From NCBI RefSeq assembly GCF_963662805.1, contig NZ_OY759866.1:1-40821 (forward strand): a stretch of DNA of 40,821 nt. The letters run 5' to 3'. The notes beneath the pieces are model-generated. The model saw nothing but the letters and a program-made list of their open reading frames with translations. It searched no databases and was not told where the DNA came from. Positions within the stretch are counted from its first letter, which is position 1; each line of letters starts with the position of its first letter. Both the position numbers and the translations under genes were made by a program. Below, piece after piece: positions 24,919-32,815 of the stretch. This stretch comes from an uncultured Cohaesibacter sp. (GTDB taxonomy: Bacteria; Pseudomonadota; Alphaproteobacteria; Rhizobiales; Cohaesibacteraceae).

Positions 24919-25872
24919 ATGAAACTTAGTTCAATCCTGATGGCCAGTGCAATTTTCTTTGCCCCGGCAACGGTCTTTGCTGCCGACAAAACCGTCGGTT
25001 TCTCGCAGATCGGGTCTGAATCCGGCTGGCGTGCCGCCGAAACCACCGTTACCAAACAACAGGCTGAAGAACGCGGCGTCACCCTCAAGTTTGCCGACGC
25101 TCAGCAGAAACAGGAAAACCAGATCAAGGCCATCCGCGGCTTCATCGCCCAGGGCGTTGATGCGATCCTGCTTGCTCCGGTCGTTGCAACCGGTTGGGAC
25201 TCGGTGCTTGAAGAAGCAAAAGACGCGGAAATTCCCGTTATCCTGCTCGACCGTACGGTTGACGCTCCAGATGATCTTTACATGACCGCGGTCACGTCCG
25301 ACCTCGTGCATGAAGGCGAAGTGGCCGGCAACTGGCTACAGGACGAAGCCGCTGGCAAAGACTGCAACATCGTCGAACTTCAGGGCACCACCGGATCTTC
25401 CCCTGCCATCGATCGCAAAAAAGGCTTCGAGCAGGGCATCGCCGATGCTCCGAACCTGAAGATCATCCGCAGCCAGACCGGCGATTTCACCCGCGCTCAG
25501 GGTAAAGTCGTGATGGAAAGCTTCCTGAAAGCTGAAGGGGCTGCCAATATCTGCGCTCTTTACGCTCATAACGACGACATGGCCGTCGGCGCCATCCAGG
25601 CCATCAAGGAAGCCGGTGCAAAACCGGGCAAAGACATCCTGATCGTCTCCATCGACTCCGTGCCTGACATTCATCTGGCCATGGACGCTGGTGAAGCCAA
25701 CGCAACTGTCGAGTTGACCCCGAACATGGCGGGTCCGGCCTTTGACGCTCTGGAAGCCTACTGGAAAGATGGCACCATGCCTCCGAAATGGATCCAGACG
25801 GAATCCAAACTCTACACGCTCAAAGACGACAACAAAGCGATCTACGAGTCCAAGAAGAGCCTTGGCTACTGA
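24919..25872 (+). CDS. ytfQ: Galactofuranose-type ABC transporter substrate-binding protein
   Basis: A 317-residue periplasmic sugar-binding protein. AGGGAGGAAAAC precedes the ATG at 24919; the longer frame from 24790 adds 43 residues of non-coding character. A Sec signal peptide ends ATVFA-A. The mature sequence follows E. coli YtfQ closely: TVGFSQIGSESGWRAAET, DAQQKQENQIKAIRGFIAQG, APVVATGWD, ELQGTTGSSPAIDRKKGF, YAHNDDM and VELTPNMAGPAFDALE. YtfQ binds galactofuranose, also galactopyranose, so a galactose-type ligand is likely. It is followed by a stem-loop, then ytfR. Confidence 0.92.
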   Translation: MKLSSILMASAIFFAPATVFAADKTVGFSQIGSESGWRAAETTVTKQQAEERGVTLKFADAQQKQENQIKAIRGFIAQGVDAILLAPVVATGWDSVLEEAKDAEIPVILLDRTVDAPDDLYMTAVTSDLVHEGEVAGNWLQDEAAGKDCNIVELQGTTGSSPAIDRKKGFEQGIADAPNLKIIRSQTGDFTRAQGKVVMESFLKAEGAANICALYAHNDDMAVGAIQAIKEAGAKPGKDILIVSIDSVPDIHLAMDAGEANATVELTPNMAGPAFDALEAYWKDGTMPPKWIQTESKLYTLKDDNKAIYESKKSLGY

Positions 25873-25890
25873 TCCCTGACCAAATGGTGC

Positions 25891-25915
25891 GGCGAGTGGT
25901 ATAATGCCACTCGCC
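25891..25915 (+). other. Stem-loop between ytfQ and ytfR
   Basis: A perfect 9-bp stem, GGCGAGTGG / CCACTCGCC, with a 7-nt loop, 18 bp after the ytfQ stop and without a U-tract. Position and form fit a stabiliser of the binding-protein part of the transcript. Confidence 0.65.
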
Positions 25916-25965
25916 ACAACCCTTTCCGCTGCCACCCAATTGACGTCAGCTTTCAGGATCAGACG

Positions 25966-27474
25966 ATGACCATCGAGCATGCGCCGGTGCTGCAGGCAAC
26001 CGGCATATCCAAATTTTTCCCCGGCGCGATCGCGCTGGATGATGTTTCCCTATCGCTTCATGCTGGCGAAGTTCACGCACTTCTGGGCGAGAATGGCGCG
26101 GGCAAATCCACCCTGATCAAATGTCTGACCGGAGCCTACAAACGGGATTCGGGCACCATTGTTCTGGACGGCGCGGAGATCAATCCCCGCGACCCGCAGA
26201 GCAGCCTCGCCTGCGGTATCGGCACGGTGTATCAGGAAGTCAACCTCCTGCCCAACCTGACGGTTGCGGAAAACCTGTTTCTGGGCTGGCAGCCCACCCG
26301 CTACGGCTTTCTCGACAATCAGACGATGATGAGCCGAAGCAAGGAAATCCTCCATGAATTCGGGCTCGACATCGATCCTTCGATGCTGCTGTCGAGCTAC
26401 TCGATTGCAATCCAGCAGGTGGTCGCCATCGCTCGCGCCGTTGAACTGGCGGGCAAGGTTCTCATTCTTGATGAACCGACGGCAAGCCTTGACCGCGAGG
26501 AAATCGACCTTCTCTTCTCCGTTGTGCGCAAACTGACCGACCGCGGACTTGCGGTGGTCTTTATCACGCACTTCCTTGATCAGGTCTTCGAGATTTCCGA
26601 CCGGGCCACTGTGCTCCGGAACGGGCGGGTGGTTGGCACCCGCGTACTCAGCGAAGTCTCGCAAACAGAAATCATCACGATGATGCTGGGTCGACAGCTT
26701 CAGGCTGCCAAACAGGAGCGCGCGAAATCGGAGCGCGGCGCTTCCCTGCTCAAGCTCGAAAATTATGGCCGGCGCGGCACAATCGAACCATTTGATCTGG
26801 AGCTTCACGAAGGCGAGGTGGTGGGCCTTGCGGGTCTTCTCGGGTCGGGACGCAGTGAAACCGCCCATGTCATCTTCGGAGACATTTCCCCTGATCGGGG
26901 CAAGGCCACTCTCAGGGGAGAGCCGGTCAAGATCGACAGCCCCCGTGCAGCCATCCGGCTCGGGTTCGGGCTCTGCCCGGAGGACCGCAAGACCGACGGC
27001 ATCGTCGGCGATCTGTCCGTCCGCGAGAATATCATCCTGTCGCTGCAGGCCCGTCGTGGCTGGAGCCGACCGATTGCACGCGCCAAGGCGGAGGAAATTG
27101 CCGAGAGCTATGTCAAGCGGCTGGACATTCGCCTTGCCAGCCTCGACATGCCAATCCGGCTGTTGTCGGGCGGCAACCAGCAAAAGGCCCTTCTGGCCCG
27201 TTGGCTGGCGACCGAGCCTGACATTCTCATCCTTGACGAGCCGACACGCGGCATCGATGTCGGTGCCCACGCGGAAATCATCGAGCTCATCCAGTCTCTT
27301 CAGGCCCACGGCATGGCGCTGATCGTCGCCTCTTCCGAGCTTGAGGAACTGATGGCCTATTCGAGCCGGATCATCGTCATGCGTGACCGGCGACAGGTGG
27401 GCGAACTCAAGGGTGACGAGATTTCAATTGATTCCATCGTCAAATGTATCGCCGATGAGGAGGCCAGATCATGA
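25966..27474 (+). CDS. ytfR: Sugar ABC transporter ATP-binding protein (YtfR family)
   Basis: A 502-residue double-domain ATPase that energises the galactofuranose-type importer at the inner face of the membrane. The first domain has Walker A GENGAGKST (41-49) and Walker B ILDEPTAS. The second domain has a degenerate Walker A (GLLGSGRSE) but intact LSGGNQQKA and ILDEPTRGIDVG motifs, which is normal for RbsA/YtfR proteins. The length matches E. coli YtfR (about 500). The stop overlaps the next gene as ATGA. Confidence 0.93.
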   Translation: MTIEHAPVLQATGISKFFPGAIALDDVSLSLHAGEVHALLGENGAGKSTLIKCLTGAYKRDSGTIVLDGAEINPRDPQSSLACGIGTVYQEVNLLPNLTVAENLFLGWQPTRYGFLDNQTMMSRSKEILHEFGLDIDPSMLLSSYSIAIQQVVAIARAVELAGKVLILDEPTASLDREEIDLLFSVVRKLTDRGLAVVFITHFLDQVFEISDRATVLRNGRVVGTRVLSEVSQTEIITMMLGRQLQAAKQERAKSERGASLLKLENYGRRGTIEPFDLELHEGEVVGLAGLLGSGRSETAHVIFGDISPDRGKATLRGEPVKIDSPRAAIRLGFGLCPEDRKTDGIVGDLSVRENIILSLQARRGWSRPIARAKAEEIAESYVKRLDIRLASLDMPIRLLSGGNQQKALLARWLATEPDILILDEPTRGIDVGAHAEIIELIQSLQAHGMALIVASSELEELMAYSSRIIVMRDRRQVGELKGDEISIDSIVKCIADEEARS

Positions 27475-28514
27475 TCTCTGACACCTTCCGCCGCATCTCT
27501 CCGCAGCTGGTCATTCTGGCGGCTGTGCTGCTGCTCAACTTTCTGGTTTTCCCGGGTTTCTTCTCCATCGAGTTTCAGAACGGACGCCTGTTCGGCAACC
27601 TCATCGACGTTCTGAACCGTGGCGCACCCACGGCTCTGCTGGCCATCGGCATGACGCTGGTGATTGCTACCAAGGGCATCGACCTTTCGGTCGGTGCAGT
27701 GATGGCCATCGCGGGAGCGGTCGCGGCTTCTGTCGTCTCGGACGGCAACCACTGGACGGTCGCCCTGTTTGCTGCCCTTTGTGCCGGTCTGATGTGTGGC
27801 CTGTGGAACGGGGTGCTGGTGTCGATCCTCAGAATCCAGCCCATCGTCGCTACGCTCGTCCTGATGGTCGCCGGGCGCGGGGTCGCCCAGCTCATCACGG
27901 AAGGGACAATCCTCACCTTTCTTGATCCCGGTCTCATCCATCTCGGTGCCGGGACCATTTTCGGCATTCCGACCCCGATCCTGATCTGGATCAGCATCGG
28001 TTTTCTCGTCACCATGGTGGTTCGGCGCACGGCGCTCGGCATGCTGATCGAAGCCATCGGCATCAACGAGAAATCCTCGCGCCTTGCGGGGATCAACAGC
28101 CATGTTCTTCTTGTCGCTGTCTATCTGGTCTCCGGGCTGTGCGCCGCTTTGGCCGGGGTCGTGGTTGCTGCCGACATCAAGGGAGCGGATGCCAACAATG
28201 CGGGCCTCTGGATGGAACTTGATGCCATCCTCGCGGTGGTGGTCGGCGGGACATCCCTGCTCGGCGGACGCTTCTCGATTGTCGCGTCTCTGCTAGGTGC
28301 GCTGATCATCCAGTCGGTCAACTCGGTGATCCTGCTATCCGGCATGCCGCCGGAGTTCAACCTGGTGATCAAGGCCCTGCTCATCATTTGCATTCTCTTT
28401 ATCCAGTCACCGTCCGTTCGTCATGCGATCTATCTGTTCCGGGCTAGTTCCGGGCCGCATAACGACGACGCGGTCGTTGCAGACAAGCGCGTCGCAAAGG
28501 AAAAGCTGTCATGA
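27471..28514 (+). CDS. ytfT: Sugar ABC transporter permease (YtfT family)
   Basis: A 347-residue permease of the RbsC/YtfT family with about 8-10 hydrophobic segments. Family motifs are GAPTALLAIGMTLVIATKGIDLSVG near the N-terminal third and the LDAILAVVVGGTSLLGGR stretch in the C-terminal half. A hydrophilic tail of about 30 residues (from SSGPHNDD) follows the last span. It is coupled to ytfR and yjfF by ATGA overlaps on both sides, so the operon is tightly ordered. Confidence 0.92.
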   Translation: MISDTFRRISPQLVILAAVLLLNFLVFPGFFSIEFQNGRLFGNLIDVLNRGAPTALLAIGMTLVIATKGIDLSVGAVMAIAGAVAASVVSDGNHWTVALFAALCAGLMCGLWNGVLVSILRIQPIVATLVLMVAGRGVAQLITEGTILTFLDPGLIHLGAGTIFGIPTPILIWISIGFLVTMVVRRTALGMLIEAIGINEKSSRLAGINSHVLLVAVYLVSGLCAALAGVVVAADIKGADANNAGLWMELDAILAVVVGGTSLLGGRFSIVASLLGALIIQSVNSVILLSGMPPEFNLVIKALLIICILFIQSPSVRHAIYLFRASSGPHNDDAVVADKRVAKEKLS

Positions 28515-29497
28515 TCCGTTCTCCCCGTTTTCCGCTCTATATGACGATCGCGACCTTTTTCATCGCCTATCTTCTGTGCGTCTGGCAATTTCCCAACATG
28601 CTTTCAACGCGTGTGGTCGCAAACCTTCTGACCGACAACGCCTTTTTGGGCATCACGGCGGTCGGCATGACATTTGTAATCCTGTCGGGCGGGATTGACC
28701 TGTCCGTAGGATCGGTGATCGCCTTCACCGGGGTGTTTCTTGCGGTGATCCTTCGTGATACCTCCATACATCCCATTGCCGCGTTCGCGCTGGTGCTGGC
28801 GATCACCATTGCTTTCGGAGCGGCGATGGGGGCCATCGTCCATTATCTGGAAATGCCGCCCTTCATCGTCACATTGGCGGGCATGTTCCTGATGCGAGGC
28901 CTTGCCTATGTGCTCTCGACGGATTCCGTTCCCGTCACGCACGAATTTTATGACGTCCTGCAGTCAATCTACTGGAAGGCTCCGGGGGGTGGACGCTTCC
29001 GCCTGATCGGCGGGCTGATGCTGCTCGTCTTCATTGGTGCGATGATGGTGTTGCACCGGACCCGGTTTGGCAAAAATGTCTACGCCCTTGGTGGTGGCGT
29101 CCAAGCAGCGCAGTTGATGGGAGTTCCCATTGCCCGGACGACCATTCTGATATATGCCACTTCCGGTGGCTTGGCAGGTCTGGCCGGAATCGTCTATTCC
29201 CTTTATACCTCGGCTGGCTATTCGCTTGCCACGGTGGGAGTTGAGCTGGATGCCATTGCTGCGGTGGTGATCGGTGGGACCCTCCTGTCGGGGGGGACCG
29301 GGTTTGTAGCCGGCACCTTCTTTGGCATTCTGATCATGGGCCTCATTCAAACCTACATCGTTTTTGACGGAACGTTGTCGAGCTGGTGGACCAAGATCGT
29401 AATCGGCATCCTGCTGTTCACGTTCATTATGCTGCAAAAGGGTCTGGGTTGGGCAACGACGGCACGAAAACGACAGGCAACAGAGTTCGCGACTTAA
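28511..29497 (+). CDS. yjfF: Sugar ABC transporter permease (YjfF family)
   Basis: A 328-residue second permease that pairs with YtfT. It shares the RbsC-type motifs LGITAVGMTFVILSGGIDLSVG and LDAIAAVVIGGTLLSGGTG. E. coli also has two permeases, YtfT and YjfF, in its galactofuranose importer, so the gene set ytfQ-ytfR-ytfT-yjfF is complete. The stop lies 2 bp before the GntR regulator start. Confidence 0.92.
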   Translation: MIRSPRFPLYMTIATFFIAYLLCVWQFPNMLSTRVVANLLTDNAFLGITAVGMTFVILSGGIDLSVGSVIAFTGVFLAVILRDTSIHPIAAFALVLAITIAFGAAMGAIVHYLEMPPFIVTLAGMFLMRGLAYVLSTDSVPVTHEFYDVLQSIYWKAPGGGRFRLIGGLMLLVFIGAMMVLHRTRFGKNVYALGGGVQAAQLMGVPIARTTILIYATSGGLAGLAGIVYSLYTSAGYSLATVGVELDAIAAVVIGGTLLSGGTGFVAGTFFGILIMGLIQTYIVFDGTLSSWWTKIVIGILLFTFIMLQKGLGWATTARKRQATEFAT

Positions 29498-29499
29498 TC

Positions 29500-30225
29500 A
29501 TGAGCCTATCCACTGCCGGTGATTTGTCCCAGCAGGTCTTCAACAACACGTCAAAGGTGGTCGAGCAGCTTGGCATGGCCATCGTGTCGGGGGACTATGC
29601 GGAACGGACAATGATTCCGCTCGACCCTGATCTTGAGGAAATGTTCGGCGTCTCCCGCACCGTGATCCGGGAGGCCAAGAAGACGCTCGTGGGCAAGGGA
29701 CTGGTGCAGTCCAAGGCCAAGGTCGGCACAAGGGTACGGCCCAGTTCCGACTGGAACATGTTCGATGCGGATGTCCTCAGGTGGCATGCGTCTTTGCGCA
29801 AACCCGGGCCGTTCCTAGAAGAATTGTTCGAAATCCGGCTGCTGCTCGAACCAGCTGCCGCAGGGCTGGTGGCGAGCCGTTCATCCAACGAGGATTATGT
29901 TCGCCTGCACAGCCATTGCGAATTCATGGCGAGTGCCGCGGATGCCCTTTCCTTTGCCGCCGCCAACATCGAGTTTCACACCTCGATCCTGCACATGTCC
30001 GGCAACCGGTTTCTCTCCTCGCTCGGAGATATGGTTCAGGCCGCGCTCTTCTCGGTCTATCGCCGGGGGATCGATCAGGCCAAGGCGGACCTGATGCCGA
30101 ACGGAACCAGCGCCGTCATCGACGACTATCGCGCCATCGTCGATGCGGTCCGGACGAGAGATCCCGCCCGGGCCGAACAATTGATGGCCAAGGCCATCCT
30201 GCATGCAAAAACCGGCATGCTCTAG
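29500..30225 (+). CDS. GntR-family regulator, DgoR-like
   Basis: A 241-residue FCD-type GntR regulator at the end of the ytf operon. The DNA-binding helices are at about 30-65 (PLDPDLEEMFGVSRTVIREA) and the linker WNMFDADVLRWHAS resembles the WNYLDTDVLQW of E. coli DgoR, the galactonate-responsive repressor. The FCD core includes EIRLLLEPAAAG and EFHTSILHMSGN. I chose the ATG at 29500, since the longer frame from 29386 lies in yjfF. There is no strong Shine-Dalgarno, and it is probably translated by coupling to yjfF. It may repress its own operon and the dgo genes. Confidence 0.85.
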   Translation: MSLSTAGDLSQQVFNNTSKVVEQLGMAIVSGDYAERTMIPLDPDLEEMFGVSRTVIREAKKTLVGKGLVQSKAKVGTRVRPSSDWNMFDADVLRWHASLRKPGPFLEELFEIRLLLEPAAAGLVASRSSNEDYVRLHSHCEFMASAADALSFAAANIEFHTSILHMSGNRFLSSLGDMVQAALFSVYRRGIDQAKADLMPNGTSAVIDDYRAIVDAVRTRDPARAEQLMAKAILHAKTGML

Positions 30226-30245
30226 CTCTAGCTTGGTCGCCTGCC

Positions 30246-32192
30246 TCAGGCGATGATCCGGCCGACGCGGCTGACCAGAACCGCCATCACCCTTTGATAG
30301 AGATCCTGTCCCAGCACAGCATCCTCGATACCGTAATCGATGCTCGGGTTGTCGTTGATCTCGATGATGCACGGACCGGACGGGGTCTCCTTGATGTCGA
30401 CGCCATAGAAGCCGTTGCCGATGAGGCGAGTGCCATTCAATGCCACTTCCAGCACGGCCTTGGGCACTTCGGAGATCGGCACCGTCTCGGAATCACCGGA
30501 CTGGACCGAACCGTCATTCTCATATTCGTAGATCTTCCAGTTGCCGCTGACCATGTAATATTTGCAGGCGTATAGCGGCTCTCCGTCGATCACGCCAATG
30601 CGCCAGTCAAAGTCCGTCGGCATATATTCCTGGATCATCAGAAGATCGGTATCGCGAAACAGATCCCGCGAGAGATCGGAAAATTCCTCGGCACCAGAGA
30701 CCTTGTGCACCCCGCGCGAGAAGCAGCCATCGGGGATCTTGACGATGCCGGGGAACTCGAGCGAAGCGGCGAGTTCCTTCATCCGCGGCTTGTCGTAAAT
30801 CACCGTCTGAGGCGTCAGGATGCGGTTCGACTTGAGCAGTTCTGCCAAATAGATCTTGTTGGTGCAGCAGAGAATGGAATGAGGGTCATCGATGACCGGC
30901 ATGCCTTCACCGCGCGCCCGCTTGGCGAACTTGTAGGTGTGATGGTTGAGCGCCGTCGTCTCGCGGATGAACAGGGCATCGAACTCGAGCAGGCGGCCAT
31001 AGTCCTTGGCCGTGATCAGCTCCGCCCGCGCACTGACACTGTCGGCAGCCTCCACAAAGCACTGGAGCGCCTTCTCGTCGCTCGGCGGGCTTTCCTCATC
31101 CGGATTGACAAGGATCGCCACAACGGCTGAGGGAAGCTTGCGCACCGCCGGTTTGGGCAGGCTGCCCTTCAGAAAAGCCTTCAGCGCTGTGAGGAACTGA
31201 GGCATTGCATCCTCACTGAGGCGATGAACAGCCACAGCCTCGATGTCCTTGATCCTCAGTGACGGGCTCTGCTGGATGTTGATGCGCAGGATTGGGCAGC
31301 GGAACAGGTCAAAGGCCTGACGCGCCATGGTGCGGAAACGTTTATCCGGAGTGCGGCCGAAATAGATCTCGATGAAGGACGGGCAGTCCTCGCCCTCACG
31401 CGTCGTGAGCAGGGTCTGAAGACTGAGGCGGGCATTCTTGTGAATGCGCTTCCAGTTGATGTCTAGCAGGGCATCCGCTTCGGGCAGGCAGCGTTCCTTG
31501 CGGGCACCAGCGAGCAGACTGCAATAATAGCCAAGTGACAGGGGTTCGTAAGAGCGCGAAAGGTTGATGATGCGGCGACCCGGCACGCCGTGTTCCAGCG
31601 CCAGATAGTCGCGAACGGTCATCACGCGGCAGCCATCGGGCACCGTCGGAAGATCCTTGAGGCGGTCAACGAGAATGATCGGCAAACGCGTGCGGTTGGC
31701 CGGAACCGAGCCGCTCGGCATGCTGTCGAGGAGGCGCGTGTAGCGCACGCCATCGGCGCTGTCCTCGTAATAGGCGGGCAGTTGGGCCTCAAGCTCAAAG
31801 CCGTGTTTTTCATAGAGCTTGATGGCGCGATCATTGTCCGTACGCACTTCGAGCGACAGGCTGGTGCAACCGTTCTCGCGGGCGATGGCTTCGGCACCAC
31901 CGATGAGCTGAGCCCCAATGCCGCGCCCTTGTGCATCCGGGTCGACGCCAAGGGAATAGATGCGGGCGACAGAGGAGCCGAGCCGCAGGAGAATGGCCGC
32001 ATAGCCGAGGAGCTGATCATGCTCGTCCACCGCCACAAGCAGGCGCGAGCTGTCGGTCTTAATGAAAGACCGGAAAGACCGACGGCTGATCAGGTCGGTC
32101 TGAAAGCACTTGCTCTCAAGGGCCAGAAGCTGTTGAAGATCTTCCGCCTGAGCGGTGCGGATGAGAATAGGCTGGAGAAGCTGACTTGTCAT
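30246..32192 (-). CDS. GNAT acetyltransferase fused to RimK-like ATP-grasp ligase
   Basis: A 648-residue multidomain protein from the ATG at 32192, which has AGGAAG upstream; the longer frame to 32279 was rejected. Residues about 9-160 are a GNAT domain with the acetyl-CoA loop DPDAQGRGIG (84-93) and KLYEKHGFE. Residues about 170-345 match the domain that precedes ATP-grasp in RimK-like amidoligases (SRSYEPLSLGYYCSLLAG, 212-229). Residues about 410-640 are the ATP-grasp domain: lysine in FPGIVKIPDG, basic DWRIGVIDGEPLYACKYY, and metal ligands E611 and N613 in IIEINDNPSID. It should acetylate an amino group and ligate an amino acid or peptide by an acyl-phosphate. The product is unknown. It stands alone and divergent from a small secreted protein. 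Confidence 0.8.
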   Translation of the reverse strand: MTSQLLQPILIRTAQAEDLQQLLALESKCFQTDLISRRSFRSFIKTDSSRLLVAVDEHDQLLGYAAILLRLGSSVARIYSLGVDPDAQGRGIGAQLIGGAEAIARENGCTSLSLEVRTDNDRAIKLYEKHGFELEAQLPAYYEDSADGVRYTRLLDSMPSGSVPANRTRLPIILVDRLKDLPTVPDGCRVMTVRDYLALEHGVPGRRIINLSRSYEPLSLGYYCSLLAGARKERCLPEADALLDINWKRIHKNARLSLQTLLTTREGEDCPSFIEIYFGRTPDKRFRTMARQAFDLFRCPILRINIQQSPSLRIKDIEAVAVHRLSEDAMPQFLTALKAFLKGSLPKPAVRKLPSAVVAILVNPDEESPPSDEKALQCFVEAADSVSARAELITAKDYGRLLEFDALFIRETTALNHHTYKFAKRARGEGMPVIDDPHSILCCTNKIYLAELLKSNRILTPQTVIYDKPRMKELAASLEFPGIVKIPDGCFSRGVHKVSGAEEFSDLSRDLFRDTDLLMIQEYMPTDFDWRIGVIDGEPLYACKYYMVSGNWKIYEYENDGSVQSGDSETVPISEVPKAVLEVALNGTRLIGNGFYGVDIKETPSGPCIIEINDNPSIDYGIEDAVLGQDLYQRVMAVLVSRVGRIIA

Positions 32193-32265
32193 GCTTGGCT
32201 TCCTAACAAAGGGTGGGTCCCAATCTCGTATCCGCTTGTTGCGGCAGGATGCCGAGCAATCAGGT

Positions 32266-32293
32266 GCTATACACCTCACCCTGTCTGTCTCAA
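32266..32293 (-). promoter_or_regulatory. Candidate promoter of the GNAT-ATP-grasp gene
   Basis: On the minus strand TTGAGA (32293-32288), a 16-bp spacer and TATAGC (32271-32266) lie about 75 bp before the ATG. The match is moderate and rests on consensus only. The rest of the 288-bp divergent gap to 32480 shows no further motif I can name. Confidence 0.35.
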
Positions 32294-32480
32294 ACTAAAA
32301 ACTTCGCGAACAAAAGATAGCAAGCCGCAGAATTGCGACTTATACAAGGCAAAAATGAAGCGCGCCCGGTTCATGGTTGCCGTGCTGTCGAAATCGGCCT
32401 ATTGGCCGATCTCGGAACAGATCGGAATGCCTGCTTTTGCCGCTCCGATAGCCTGTTCGGTTTCTTTGGAGAAAACACAT

Positions 32481-32735
32481 ATGCGCAAGGCTTTGTTGCC
32501 AATTCTGGCGGCGGGTGCATCCCTGTTCGCTTCTTATGCGTATGCCGATATCTACACCGGTGTGGTTGACGGATTCGATTTCGAGGCATCCGTCCTCATC
32601 GTTGATGGATCACAGGAATTCCTCATTCCGGAAGAGGTTGCGCTCCCGGACATGGAAGCTGGCGACACCGTCACGATCGACTATGACGATCAGGACGGAA
32701 CCAAAATCGCCAACTCTGTCACCTTGTCACAATAA
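32481..32735 (+). CDS. Small secreted DUF1344-like protein
   Basis: An 84-residue protein with a clear Sec signal (MRKALLPILAAGASLFASYAYA-D) and a mature domain of about 62 residues. The pattern of a short strand-rich domain ending DGTKIANSVTLS resembles DUF1344 proteins of Hyphomicrobiales. The start is the ATG at 32481, with GGAG upstream. It is acidic (many Asp/Glu), which suggests a periplasmic location and possible cation binding. Function unknown. The MFS gene follows 80 bp downstream. Confidence 0.7.
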   Translation: MRKALLPILAAGASLFASYAYADIYTGVVDGFDFEASVLIVDGSQEFLIPEEVALPDMEAGDTVTIDYDDQDGTKIANSVTLSQ

Positions 32736-32815
32736 GCGCTTTGTGCGACAGTGCAGCTTCGCCGGCGCTGTCGCACCCGTTCGATTTCAGACTACGAATT
32801 TCCCAAAGTTATTTC

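Noticed and set aside
25900..25906. TATAATG as a -10 box between ytfQ and ytfR
   Set aside because: It is the loop of a 9-bp hairpin and lacks a -35 at suitable distance; the stem-loop reading explains it better.
26050..27309. A 419-codon minus frame inside ytfR
   Set aside because: Shadow frame of a clear ABC ATPase with both ATP-binding domains intact.
31590..32480. N-terminal extension of the small secreted protein to 381 codons
   Set aside because: The extra part overlaps the GNAT-ATP-grasp gene on the other strand. The ATG at 32481 has a ribosome-binding site and starts a clean signal peptide.
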